Assembly: GCA_965207165.1 (NCBI GenBank)
Contig: OZ242265.1
Location: 1,054,001-1,118,000, forward strand
DNA from: JAAXHV01 sp965207165
Lineage (GTDB): Bacteria > Pseudomonadota > Gammaproteobacteria > Eutrophobiales > Eutrophobiaceae
DNA: 64,000 nt
Reading direction: 5' to 3'
Shown: positions 50,907 through 59,797 of the stretch, in pieces
How positions within the stretch are numbered: position 1 is the stretch's first letter
Layout of the letters: each line of letters opens with the position of its first letter
The notes under the pieces: generated by a model
What the model saw: the letters and a program-made list of their open reading frames with translations, nothing else
Databases searched by the model: none
Told to the model about the DNA's origin: nothing
Program-made: the position numbers and the translations under genes

Positions 50907-51878
50907 ATGACCGACCCCTGGCAACAGAATAACGATGACAACGATTCACGGTTTGAACAGACCCTTGTGAACCAGATCGCCAGGGAATTCCTCGCCGAGC
51001 AACGCAGGGCGAGGCGCTGGAACATCGCATTCAAGCTGTTTATTGCCTTGTTTATGGCAATTTTCCTGGTGGCCTACCTGTTGGGCAAAACGGATATTAC
51101 GCCCGGCAGCCTGACGAATGGCAAACATACGGCGCTGATAGATATCCAGGGTGTTATTTCCAGCAACGGGCAGGTCAGGTCCGATTACGTGACGGCAAGT
51201 CTGCGCGCAGCCTATGAAGACAGTAATACGGCCGGCATCATACTCCGGATTAACAGTCCGGGCGGGAGTCCGGTGCAGGCCGGCCATGTCAACGATGAGA
51301 TCAAGCGTCTGAAAAACGCACATCCCGACATCCCGGTCTACGCGGTAATCGGTGATCTTTGCGCATCCGGCGGTTACTACGTTGCCGTGGCGGCAGACGG
51401 GATTTATGCGGACAAGGCAAGCCTGATTGGATCGATCGGGGTGATAATGTCCAGTTTCGGATTTGTCGACGCCATCAACAAACTGGGCATCGAGCGGCGC
51501 GTGTACCATGCAGGCAGGCACAAGGCATTCCTGGATCCGTTTTCGCCGGAACAGGATGACGAAGTTGAACATGTCGATCAATTGCTGGATGGAATTTACC
51601 GGCAGTTTGTGCAGGTTGTGAAAGAAGGGCGGGGAGACCGCCTGGCCGAAGATGACAGAATCTTTTCCGGCCTGGTATGGACAGGTGAGCAATCCATTGA
51701 ACTGGGCCTGATTGACGAACTGGGCAATACCGATTATGTCGCCCGTGAGGTTATCGGCGTTGAGGAGATAGTGGATTTTACCTACAGGGACACTCTGCTT
51801 GAGCAGATCTCACGCGAGATAGGCACGCTGTTCACAAACCGGTTACAACAGAAAGAATATCATTATAATTTTAGATAA
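50907..51878 (+). CDS. sppA: Signal peptide peptidase SppA (S49 family)
   Basis: A 323-aa inner-membrane serine protease of the single-domain type that degrades cleaved signal peptides. One helix (about 47-65) anchors it. Catalytic S154 is in DLCASGGYY, and K206 in GRHKAF lies 52 residues later, the spacing of the Ser-Lys dyad in Bacillus SppA. The GSIGVIMSSFGF segment is conserved. It follows rne, as in Pseudomonas. Confidence 0.94.
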   Translation: MTDPWQQNNDDNDSRFEQTLVNQIAREFLAEQRRARRWNIAFKLFIALFMAIFLVAYLLGKTDITPGSLTNGKHTALIDIQGVISSNGQVRSDYVTASLRAAYEDSNTAGIILRINSPGGSPVQAGHVNDEIKRLKNAHPDIPVYAVIGDLCASGGYYVAVAADGIYADKASLIGSIGVIMSSFGFVDAINKLGIERRVYHAGRHKAFLDPFSPEQDDEVEHVDQLLDGIYRQFVQVVKEGRGDRLAEDDRIFSGLVWTGEQSIELGLIDELGNTDYVAREVIGVEEIVDFTYRDTLLEQISREIGTLFTNRLQQKEYHYNFR

Positions 51879-51900
51879 ATCAATATATTATATTTATTAT

Positions 51901-52488
51901 CTAAGGTATTATATAACCTTCATTCCGCAACATTTCCTGCAAGGATATCAAAGGCAGTCCCAGCAAGGCTGTATTGTCATCGCTGCTGATCCGGTGCACG
52001 AGGGTTATTCCGGCGCCTTCTGATTTGAAGCTGCCGGAACAATCAAAGGGCTGCTCCCGATCCAGGTAACGGCTAATCTCCGTATCCGTTAATTCCCTGA
52101 ACCGGACTTCAACTGTTACAGTATCAAGTTGCTGTTGTCCTGACCGGCTGTTGACCAGGCAGACGCAGGTCACGAATTCCACCAGGTTTCCCGACATGAT
52201 CCTGAGCTGCTGCACGGCGCCCTCATAGCCCTCAGGCTTCGTCAGTATCTGTCCGTTAACTGCGGCAACTTCGTCAGAACCTATCACCAGCGCATCCGGG
52301 TACTCTTTCGCTACAGTAACGGCCTTGCCCCGCGCCAATCGTTCTACCAGTGAAGGCGCTGCTTCGCCGTCTCTGATACTTTCATCGATATCCGGGGAAT
52401 GGCAAACGAACGAAAGCCCCAGCCGCCCCAGTAAAGCCTTGCGGTGAACCGATGAAGATGCCAGAACCAGTTTTGCAGGTGTTGTCAT
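51901..52488 (-). CDS. yceF: Maf-family nucleotide pyrophosphatase (YceF type)
   Basis: A 195-aa house-cleaning enzyme hydrolysing modified nucleoside triphosphates, 7-methyl-GTP in the YceF subgroup. It has the start LVLASSSVHRKALLGRLG, EVAA in the active-site loop (GSDEVAAVNG), and a C-terminal GLPLISLQEMLR. The subgroup call rests on its location next to yceD-rpmF, the arrangement found in E. coli. It is convergent with sppA over a 22-bp AT-rich gap and divergent from yceD. Confidence 0.93.
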   Translation of the reverse strand: MTTPAKLVLASSSVHRKALLGRLGLSFVCHSPDIDESIRDGEAAPSLVERLARGKAVTVAKEYPDALVIGSDEVAAVNGQILTKPEGYEGAVQQLRIMSGNLVEFVTCVCLVNSRSGQQQLDTVTVEVRFRELTDTEISRYLDREQPFDCSGSFKSEGAGITLVHRISSDDNTALLGLPLISLQEMLRNEGYIIP

Positions 52489-52567
52489 TCACACATAATG
52501 TTCTCTAACCTACTGTCAAGTCAATAGTTTGACACTCAGTTCTCCGGTAGTTAAACTTGCGTCCCTG

Positions 52568-53068
52568 ATGTCTCCGGATTTGCCTTACAAAATAGTGCCC
52601 GGGCATCTCGCGGAAGCGGGCGCCTGTGTTGAAGGGCAGCTTGAGTTGAGCAGAATGCCCCGTCTTGTCGAGTTGTTGAGCGATAATCGGGGTACGGTTG
52701 ATCTGAAGTTGGCTTTCAGCCGCTCCGAGGACGGGATCACTTGCATTAACGGCGAGTACAGGACAGACCTGCTGCTGGTATGCCAGCGTTGCCTGGAGCC
52801 GTTTGCGGTAAAGCTGGCCCATACTATCAAGGTGGGAATTGTTTTTGAAGGAATAACGCTTAAGAAAATACCGGCGTCTATGGAACCCCTGGTGCTCAAA
52901 CAGGAAACCATGCAACTGACAGATTTTATTGAAGACGAAATATTACTGGGCTTGCCGATTTCACCGATGCATCGGCTGGAGGATTGTGCTGCAGGAATAC
53001 AGGCAGCGGAACGCGATCCTGTTGGGTCCGGCCCGTTCCACATACTGAAAAAACTGAAATCGGGATAA
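52568..53068 (+). CDS. yceD: YceD/DUF177 family protein
   Basis: A 166-aa protein upstream of rpmF. Two cysteines in LVCQRCLEPF and a conserved EDEILLGLPISPMH stretch are the DUF177 hallmarks. ATG 52568 is used as it fits the family N-terminus; the frame is open to TTG 52529. In plants the relative is needed for 23S rRNA accumulation, and in bacteria it is co-expressed with L32. The precise function is not settled. Confidence 0.9.
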   Translation: MSPDLPYKIVPGHLAEAGACVEGQLELSRMPRLVELLSDNRGTVDLKLAFSRSEDGITCINGEYRTDLLLVCQRCLEPFAVKLAHTIKVGIVFEGITLKKIPASMEPLVLKQETMQLTDFIEDEILLGLPISPMHRLEDCAAGIQAAERDPVGSGPFHILKKLKSG

Positions 53069-53084
53069 TCAGGAGGCTGTTACC

Positions 53085-53270
53085 ATGGCTGTACAACAAC
53101 GAAAGAAATCCACTTCCAGACGGGATACCCGCCGCGCCCACGACTCGCTTGAATCTCCCTGCCTGTCAATTGAACCGACTACCGGCGAAGTTCACAGACG
53201 TCATCATGTCAGCCCCGACGGTTACTACCGGGGCGAAAAAGTGCTGAATACCGAAGACGATAATGAATAA
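53085..53270 (+). CDS. rpmF: 50S ribosomal protein L32
   Basis: A 61-aa ribosomal protein beginning MAVQQRKKSTSRR, the usual L32 start, with SIEPTTGEVHRRHHVSPDGYYRG after it. The zinc-binding cysteines of some L32 proteins are absent, as in most gammaproteobacteria. It has a strong AGGAGG ribosome binding site at 53072 and precedes plsX by 78 bases. Confidence 0.97.
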   Translation: MAVQQRKKSTSRRDTRRAHDSLESPCLSIEPTTGEVHRRHHVSPDGYYRGEKVLNTEDDNE

Positions 53271-53348
53271 GCCCGTCCGGCAGGTACTGGCCTGCACGGA
53301 CTGTCATGAAAGCGTGAGTCAGCAACGGGCCTTAGCCGGTTAGATACA

Positions 53349-54362
53349 ATGGCACTGCGTCTTGCGCTCGATACCATGGGGGGAGACCATGGGCCTGGTG
53401 AGATTATCCCCGCAGCAATCCATACGCTGAAAAAACACCCGGAACTGGAGCTTCAACTGGTAGGGCTGGAAGACGTAGTCAAATCCAGGCTGTCGTCTCT
53501 GAGCCCTGATCTGTCCGTCCGGGTTCAGATAATCCATGCGCCGGAAGTTGTTACCATGGATGAGGCGCCCTCTTCAGCGTTGCGCAACAAGAAAAAATCA
53601 TCCATGCGGGTCGCGATTGAACAGGTAAAGAAGGGGCTGGCACATGCCTGTGTCAGTTCCGGCAATACCGGTGCGTTAATGGCCATTTCGCGCTACGTCC
53701 TGAAGATGCTGCCGGGTATTGACAGGCCTGCCATCTGTACGACTATCCCCGGCATCAACAACCAGACACATATACTCGATCTCGGCGCAAACGTTGATTC
53801 CAGCGCCGAGCAATTATTTCAGTTTGCGGTAATGGGCGCAGAGCTGGCCGGCGCCATTAATAATATTGCTTCACCGAAGGTAGGACTGCTGAACGTCGGC
53901 ACCGAGGAGAATAAAGGCAACTACCGGGTGAAACAGGCCGCGGGGTTGCTGTCCGGCAGCCACCTGAATTACATCGGGTTCGTCGAGGGCAACCATATTT
54001 ATTCCGGTTACGCTGATGTAATCGTATGCGACGGGTTTGTGGGCAATATTGCACTGAAGGCCAGCGAAGGGGTAGCCGATTTTTTCTCTCACCATGTGTT
54101 CAGTGAATTCAAAAGAAACTACTACGGCAGACTTGCCTCGGTCATTTCGATGCCGGTGCTGAAATCCATCCGCAGAAAAATCGACCCCAGGCGCTACAAC
54201 GGTGCAAGTCTGCTCGGACTGCGCGGAATTGTCATCAAAAGCCACGGTGGCGCAGACCGGGTGTCTTTCGCACACGCGCTGGAAGAGGCGATACTTGAAG
54301 TCGAGAAAAACATCCCTGCCCGTATCACCTCCCAGCTTGAAGCCTTATTAATCAGGAACTGA
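53349..54362 (+). CDS. plsX: Phosphate acyltransferase PlsX
   Basis: A 337-aa enzyme making acyl-phosphate from acyl-ACP for phospholipid synthesis. Conserved segments are LALDTMGGDHGPGE, SSGNTGALMA, GNVGTEENKGN-like LNVGTEENKGN and VCDGFVGNIALK. It is followed by fabH after three bases, the classical rpmF-plsX-fab order. Confidence 0.97.
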   Translation: MALRLALDTMGGDHGPGEIIPAAIHTLKKHPELELQLVGLEDVVKSRLSSLSPDLSVRVQIIHAPEVVTMDEAPSSALRNKKKSSMRVAIEQVKKGLAHACVSSGNTGALMAISRYVLKMLPGIDRPAICTTIPGINNQTHILDLGANVDSSAEQLFQFAVMGAELAGAINNIASPKVGLLNVGTEENKGNYRVKQAAGLLSGSHLNYIGFVEGNHIYSGYADVIVCDGFVGNIALKASEGVADFFSHHVFSEFKRNYYGRLASVISMPVLKSIRRKIDPRRYNGASLLGLRGIVIKSHGGADRVSFAHALEEAILEVEKNIPARITSQLEALLIRN

Positions 54363-54365
54363 CCG

Positions 54366-55322
54366 ATGAATTACGCCCGGGTCATAGGTTGTGGCGGCTA
54401 CCTTCCGGAACGGGTCATGCCCAATTCGGAACTGGAAGACCTGGTTGACACATCGGATGATTGGATCCGGACGCGTACCGGGATCAGGCAAAGACATATT
54501 GCCCGGGAAGACGAAACCACGTCCGAGATGGCCTGTAACGCAGCCCTTGGCGCCATTGATATGGCCGGGATAGAGGCCGGTTCCATCGACCTGATTATCG
54601 TTGCCACTTCCACTCCTGACCTCATCTACCCGAGTACCGCGTGCCTGCTCCAGAAAAGGCTCGGCATACGTAACGGCGCCGCTGCATTCGACGTCCAGGC
54701 CGTGTGTTCCGGGTTTATTTACGCGTTAAGTATTGCGGATCAATTTATCAGATCCGGTACGATGCGACGGGCTCTCGTTATCGGCGCCGACATGAACTCC
54801 AGGATACTCGACTGGACGGACCGGACGACCTGCGTGCTGTTCGGCGACGGCGCCGGCGCCGTCATCCTCGGCAGAAGTGACGAACCTGGCATTTATAAAA
54901 CATTATTACATGCAGACGGCAGTTACAGTGAACACCTCCAGGTGCCTTCGGGGGTATCCAACCCGACCGCCGATCCCTTCATCCGTATGCATGGCAACGA
55001 AGTCTTCAGGTTTGCCGTCCAGGCAATGGACGAAATCGTGGATGAAACGCTCGCGGATACCGGATTTACAAGAAAGGACATAACCTGGCTCGTGCCACAC
55101 CAGGCAAACCTCAGAATCATTTCAGCTACCGTTAAAAAACTCGGCATGAGTATGGACGATGTTATATTGACAGTGGCGGAACACGGCAACACGTCAGCGG
55201 CATCCATCCCCCTGGCGCTGAATACAGGCGTACGCGACGGCCGCATCAGGCAAGGGGACACCCTGTTCATGGAAGCTGTAGGCGGCGGGTTTACCTGGGG
55301 CTCGGCATTGATCCGGTATTAG
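54366..55322 (+). CDS. fabH: Beta-ketoacyl-ACP synthase III
   Basis: A 318-aa condensing enzyme that starts fatty-acid chains from acetyl-CoA and malonyl-ACP. The nucleophile is C114 in AVCSGF; the histidine and asparagine are in VPHQANLRI and GNTSAASIPLAL. Length matches E. coli FabH (317 aa). fabD begins 14 bases downstream. Confidence 0.98.
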   Translation: MNYARVIGCGGYLPERVMPNSELEDLVDTSDDWIRTRTGIRQRHIAREDETTSEMACNAALGAIDMAGIEAGSIDLIIVATSTPDLIYPSTACLLQKRLGIRNGAAAFDVQAVCSGFIYALSIADQFIRSGTMRRALVIGADMNSRILDWTDRTTCVLFGDGAGAVILGRSDEPGIYKTLLHADGSYSEHLQVPSGVSNPTADPFIRMHGNEVFRFAVQAMDEIVDETLADTGFTRKDITWLVPHQANLRIISATVKKLGMSMDDVILTVAEHGNTSAASIPLALNTGVRDGRIRQGDTLFMEAVGGGFTWGSALIRY

Positions 55323-55336
55323 AGAACCTGGGCATC

Positions 55337-56272
55337 ATGACGACTGACGGTCTGGCTTTCGTATTCCCCGGGCAGGGTTCCCAATCCGTGGGCATGCTCA
55401 CCGACCTGGCGGAAAACGTCCCCGCGGTAGCCGGGGTCTTCGCCGAAGCATCGGCTAAACTGGAATATGACCTGCTGTCATTATGCCTCAACGGACCTGA
55501 GGATAAGCTCAACCGTACGGAGTATACCCAGCCCGCGTTATTGACCGCGAGTTACGCTATCTGGCGCATCTGGCAAGATAACGGGGGCGCCCGCCCCGGG
55601 TTCCTTGCCGGACACAGCCTCGGCGAGTACACGGCCCTGGTTTGTGCCGGAGTCCTGGATTTTGCCGACGCAGTCGAACTGGTCGCCGACCGGGGACGGA
55701 TTATGCAGGATGCCGTGCCACACGGCGCGGGAGCGATGGCGGCTGTTTCCGGTCTGGATGATGATGCCGTCATTGACGTGTGTGCCGGGGCGGCGCAGGA
55801 GGAGGTGGTCTCGGCTGCGAATTTTAATTTCCCGGGACAGGTGGTCATTGCCGGTAATGCCGCTGCGGTGGAACGGGCATGTGAGCTGGCGAAAAAAGCA
55901 GGAGCCAGACGGGTCACGCCCCTGCCGGTCAGCGTGCCTGCCCATTGCCGGTTAATGTTGCCTGCCGCAGACAGGCTGCAACTGCGCGTCAATGAGATCG
56001 ATTTTGCGCCCGCGGCTATTCCTGTTGTACAGAATGTCGACGCCCGCGCACGGACCGACCCCGGTGAGATAAAGAAAGCAATGCTGCTGCACATGCATCA
56101 GCCAGTCCTGTGGTCGAAATGCATAGCCCTGATGCGGGATAATGGCATCGGCAGGATTATAGAGTGCGGTCCCGGAAGAGTGCTCAGCGGGCTGATCCGG
56201 CGTATCGATAAAAATATATCCTGCAACGGTATTTCCGATACAGCATCCCTGGATGCGGCCCTGTCGATGTAA
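55337..56272 (+). CDS. fabD: Malonyl-CoA:ACP transacylase
   Basis: A 311-aa enzyme loading malonyl groups onto ACP. The catalytic serine S94 is in GHSLGEYTAL, the oxyanion glutamine is in FPGQGSQ near residue 11, and the histidine is in VPAHCRLM. Size and order are standard. A single arm of the CGCAGATTA-type repeat lies between it and fabG. Confidence 0.97.
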   Translation: MTTDGLAFVFPGQGSQSVGMLTDLAENVPAVAGVFAEASAKLEYDLLSLCLNGPEDKLNRTEYTQPALLTASYAIWRIWQDNGGARPGFLAGHSLGEYTALVCAGVLDFADAVELVADRGRIMQDAVPHGAGAMAAVSGLDDDAVIDVCAGAAQEEVVSAANFNFPGQVVIAGNAAAVERACELAKKAGARRVTPLPVSVPAHCRLMLPAADRLQLRVNEIDFAPAAIPVVQNVDARARTDPGEIKKAMLLHMHQPVLWSKCIALMRDNGIGRIIECGPGRVLSGLIRRIDKNISCNGISDTASLDAALSM

Positions 56273-56290
56273 TCCTCAATGAAACCAAAT

Positions 56291-56314
56291 ATAATCTGCG
56301 TCACCTGCGGATAA
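56291..56314. repeat. Single arm of the CTGCGTCATCTGCGGAT repeat
   Basis: ATAATCTGCGTCACCTGCGGATAA matches the right arm of the element at 27225-27370. No second arm was found. It lies 4 bases before the fabG start and therefore includes the place where its ribosome binding site would be. Confidence 0.7.
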
Positions 56315-56318
56315 AATT

Positions 56319-57068
56319 ATGAACATTACACTGAAAGATCAGGTCGCCCTGGTAACCGGAGCAAGCAGGGGAATAGGGAAAGCAATCGCCGAACAGTTGG
56401 GCCGGGCAGGCGCCTACGTGGCAGGCACGGCCACCACGGAGAACGGCGCAGCCGGGATTGAGGCATTTTTCAGCGATGCGGGAATAAACGGCAAGGGATA
56501 CGTCCTGGATATCAGAGCGGATGAATCCGTCGCCGATCTGAACGAGGCCCTGAAGTCAGCCGATTCAAGACCTTCTATCCTGGTCAACAATGCCGGCATC
56601 ACCCGGGACAACCTGATGCTGCGGATGAAACAGCAGGAGTGGGATGAGGTTATAGATACCAATCTGAATTCAGTATACCGGTTATGTAAATTGTGCCTGC
56701 GTGACATGGTCAAAGCGCGCTACGGCCGGATTATCAATATCACTTCCGTAGTAGCCCTGTCGGGCAACCCGGGCCAGACCAACTATGTTGCGGCCAAGTC
56801 GGGCATGATCGGTTTTACCCGCGCATTGGCCAAGGAAATTGGCACGCGCGGCATCACGGTCAACTGTATCGCTCCCGGGTTTATTGATACGGACATGACT
56901 GCGGAACTTTCTGCCGAACAACGTGCAAAACTGCTTGAGCAAATTCCGCTGGGGCGGCTCGGTCTTGCTGAAGACATCGCCTGCGCTGTCGAGTTCATTG
57001 CCTCCCCGGCCGCCGGCTATATTACCGGGGAAGTGCTGAATGTAAACGGTGGGATGTATATGGCGTGA
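56319..57068 (+). CDS. fabG: 3-oxoacyl-ACP reductase FabG
   Basis: A 249-aa NADPH-dependent reductase of fatty-acid elongation. TGASRGIG (13-20), NNAG, and the catalytic Y156 and K160 (YVAAK) are all in place, with INITSVV supplying the serine. It sits between fabD and acpP. The ribosome-binding region is taken by a repeat arm, and no good Shine-Dalgarno sequence is visible. Confidence 0.97.
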   Translation: MNITLKDQVALVTGASRGIGKAIAEQLGRAGAYVAGTATTENGAAGIEAFFSDAGINGKGYVLDIRADESVADLNEALKSADSRPSILVNNAGITRDNLMLRMKQQEWDEVIDTNLNSVYRLCKLCLRDMVKARYGRIINITSVVALSGNPGQTNYVAAKSGMIGFTRALAKEIGTRGITVNCIAPGFIDTDMTAELSAEQRAKLLEQIPLGRLGLAEDIACAVEFIASPAAGYITGEVLNVNGGMYMA

Positions 57069-57298
57069 ACCGGGTCCTTACCGGTTGTATAACCACGATA
57101 TTACCCACCATGAGTTATCGTCATACAGGATTGGGGAACAGCATTTAGAGTGGATTTTTCAATCCCGTTGGGACTATAATATATTGCGTTATTCTTTAAG
57201 AGCTGTTTTTTAATTTATAAAATAACTTGAAAGCAAGGAATATTTAGCTTATCGTACACCCGCTTTTGGTCTTGGTACCGCGAAGGAGGTTATTTCTC

Positions 57299-57535
57299 AT
57301 GAGCAATGTTGAAGAACGAGTGATGAAAATCATCGTAGAACAGCTGGGGGTTAAAGAGGAAGAAGTTACCAGTGAAGCATCGTTTGTTGATGATCTAGGA
57401 GCTGATTCACTGGACACCGTCGAATTGGTAATGGCTCTGGAAGAGGAGTTTAAAATTGAGATACCTGATGAAGATGCAGAAAAAATAACTACTGTACAAC
57501 AAGCTATCGACTATATTGATACGCATCTTGAATAA
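57299..57535 (+). CDS. acpP: Acyl carrier protein
   Basis: A 78-aa acidic carrier. The phosphopantetheine attachment serine is S37 in GADSLDT. ATG 57299 follows a perfect AGGAGG. The 230-bp gap before it is AT-rich (57190-57260) and holds no other gene, so acpP probably has its own strong promoter. A rho-independent terminator follows. Confidence 0.98.
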   Translation: MSNVEERVMKIIVEQLGVKEEEVTSEASFVDDLGADSLDTVELVMALEEEFKIEIPDEDAEKITTVQQAIDYIDTHLE

Positions 57536-57557
57536 CTGCTGTAGATAAAACCTTAAC

Positions 57558-57594
57558 AAGGCCGCTTCATAGTTGAACTAAAGCGGCCTTTTTT
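57558..57594 (+). terminator. Rho-independent terminator after acpP
   Basis: AAGGCCGCTT (57558-57567) pairs perfectly with AAGCGGCCTT (57581-57590) across a 13-base loop, followed by a T run to 57594. It would end acpP transcripts and leave fabF partly separate. Confidence 0.9.
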
Positions 57595-57620
57595 CGTACA
57601 TCCGACAACCTTTCCGAACA

Positions 57621-58859
57621 GTGAACAAACGTAGAGTCGTCATTACCGGGCTGGGCCTGGTGACTCCTCTGGGAAACAGTGTCAAGGAGTCCTGGGAGAA
57701 CCTTCTGGCAGGGAACAGCGGTATATCCGCAATTAGCCACTTTGATGCGTGCAGTTATCCCGTCAGGATCTCCGGCTCGATAAATAATCTTGAACTGGAT
57801 GCCTATATACCCAGAAAAGAACAGAAAAAAATGGGTACCTTCATACACTACGGCATGGTGGCTGGAATCCAGGCGGTAGAGGATGCGGGAATTGATGTTA
57901 ATGGCGTTGACCCGCACCGGGTCGGCGTCGCTATCGGATCGGGGATAGGCGGCATCTCGGGTATAGAAAAAGGGGCAGGGAGCATCCAGGACAGTGGTCC
58001 GAGGAGAATTTCTCCGTTCTACGTGCCCAGTAACATCATTAATATGATCTCGGGGAACCTGTCGATACAATACGGTTTCAAGGGACCCAACTTCTGCATT
58101 GTTACCGCATGCGCGACCGGTACCCATAACATCAGCGAAGCGGCCCGTCTGATCGAATACGGTGATGCCGACTTAATGATAGCAGGTGGCGCTGAATATG
58201 CATCATCACCTACATCCATGGCCGGGTTCGCCAATGCGAAAGCATTGTCCACACGCAACGATGAACCGGAGAAAGCCAGCCGTCCCTGGGACCTGGAGCG
58301 GGACGGGTTTGTCTTAAGCGACGGCGCCGGCGCCGTGGTTGTGGAGGAATACGAGCATGCCAGGGCCAGGGGGGCAAATGTGTATGCCGAAATTACCGGT
58401 TCCGCAATGAATGGCGACGCCTACCACATGACTGCACCCGCAGTGGACGGCGCAGGCGCGATCCGGTGTATGCAGAATGCGCTCGGCAACGCAGGTATTG
58501 ATAGAACGGAAATTGACTACATCAATGCCCACGGCACATCGACGCCGGCGGGTGACATTGCCGAAGATAATGCCGTCAAACAGGTTTTTGACGACCATGC
58601 CCGGAAACTGGCAATCAGTTCCACAAAATCCATGTGCGGGCACATGCTCGGAGCCGCCGGCAGTGTGGAAGCCGTATTCTGCGCCCTGGCATTACGCGAC
58701 CAGGTGGCTCCGCCCACAATCAACCTCGATAATCCTGACCCGGCCTGTGACCTGGACTATATACCCCATGACGCGCGGCCCATGGCATTGAACCACGTGT
58801 TGTCCAATTCCTTCGGTTTTGGCGGCACAAACGGGTGTATAATCCTGAAACGCATCTAG
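57621..58859 (+). CDS. fabF: 3-oxoacyl-ACP synthase II
   Basis: A 412-aa elongation condensing enzyme. The nucleophile is C164 in VTACATG; the histidines are in NAHGTSTPAGD and MCGHMLGAAG. GTG 57621 is the start, giving the expected N-terminus MNKRRVVITGLG. It is downstream of acpP behind a terminator, so read-through or its own promoter is needed. Confidence 0.98.
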   Translation: MNKRRVVITGLGLVTPLGNSVKESWENLLAGNSGISAISHFDACSYPVRISGSINNLELDAYIPRKEQKKMGTFIHYGMVAGIQAVEDAGIDVNGVDPHRVGVAIGSGIGGISGIEKGAGSIQDSGPRRISPFYVPSNIINMISGNLSIQYGFKGPNFCIVTACATGTHNISEAARLIEYGDADLMIAGGAEYASSPTSMAGFANAKALSTRNDEPEKASRPWDLERDGFVLSDGAGAVVVEEYEHARARGANVYAEITGSAMNGDAYHMTAPAVDGAGAIRCMQNALGNAGIDRTEIDYINAHGTSTPAGDIAEDNAVKQVFDDHARKLAISSTKSMCGHMLGAAGSVEAVFCALALRDQVAPPTINLDNPDPACDLDYIPHDARPMALNHVLSNSFGFGGTNGCIILKRI

Positions 58860-58905
58860 CTAACGGCTCAACCAGCTTGAGTTATTATGTAAGGATGATC
58901 ATTTT

Positions 58906-58955
58906 TACTGGATTCCGTTCCGGCTTGCGCCGGAATGACGTTACACCGGAATGAC
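58906..58955. repeat. TGGATTCCG...CGGAATGACG repeat upstream of pabC
   Basis: TTCCGGC-TTGC-GCCGGAA (58918-58935) is a hairpin within ACTGGATTCC...CGGAATGACG, with a second CCGGAATGACG at 58947-58957. This sequence family is common between proteobacterial genes. It ends a few bases before the pabC start. Confidence 0.75.
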
Positions 58956-58963
58956 GGGCAGCT

Positions 58964-59797
58964 GTGGTTGACACACTGGTCAATGGCATGCCCGGTGATG
59001 CCATTTCCATTCACGATCGCGGCCTTCAGTTCGGCGATGGTGTGTTCGAGACAATAGCCGTCCAGTCCGGTAACCTGCTTTGCCGGGATGCGCATTTTAC
59101 CCGTCTTGAAACAGGTTGCCGGCAATTGTCGATAACCTGTCCGGACAGGAACCTGCTCGAACGGGAAGCAGACCGGCTCTGCGCATCCCTTACATCAGCA
59201 GTACTCAAGATCATCATTACCCGGGGAACGGGAGGGCGCGGTTATCAACCGCCTGAAAATATCCCGGCCAACCGGATACTCAGCGTCCACCAGCAACCGG
59301 TTTATCCATCCGGCTATTATCGCGACGGCATTGACTCATACGTTTGTGACCGCCGTATCAGCCATCAACCCGAACTCGCCGGTGTCAAGCACCTGAACCG
59401 TTTGGAACAAGTCCTCCTGCGCCGGGAGGTAACTGCCACGCCATACCCTGAAGGTCTCGTACTAGACCCGCATGACAACATAGTAGAAGGTTCCATGAGT
59501 AATATCTTCATGGTAAAAAACGCTGGTTTAATCACCCCGGACCTGTCCCGGTGCGGTGTTGCCGGAGTGATAAGAAGAGCGATCATTGAACTGGACAAGG
59601 CTGCAGGCCGTGATACCGCCATCAGGACTATTGCCCGCGAGGAAATATTCGAGGCAGATGAGGTATTCTATTGCAACAGCGTGATCGGCATCTGGCCTGT
59701 CAGGCGTATTGGCAGCAAAGCCTTTGACAGTATTGATGCAGGCCTGGAAATAATGGGGAAATTAATTTCCGACAATTGTATCGTACCCATATCATGA
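58964..59797 (+). CDS. pabC: Aminodeoxychorismate lyase
   Basis: A 277-aa PLP enzyme of fold type IV making 4-aminobenzoate for folate. The lysine is in GVKHLNRLEQ; DRGLQFGDGVFET and EGSMSNIFMVK are family hallmarks. The start is GTG 58964, very close to the repeat, with no clear ribosome binding site. Its stop overlaps mltG (ATGA). Confidence 0.95.
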   Translation: MVDTLVNGMPGDAISIHDRGLQFGDGVFETIAVQSGNLLCRDAHFTRLETGCRQLSITCPDRNLLEREADRLCASLTSAVLKIIITRGTGGRGYQPPENIPANRILSVHQQPVYPSGYYRDGIDSYVCDRRISHQPELAGVKHLNRLEQVLLRREVTATPYPEGLVLDPHDNIVEGSMSNIFMVKNAGLITPDLSRCGVAGVIRRAIIELDKAAGRDTAIRTIAREEIFEADEVFYCNSVIGIWPVRRIGSKAFDSIDAGLEIMGKLISDNCIVPIS

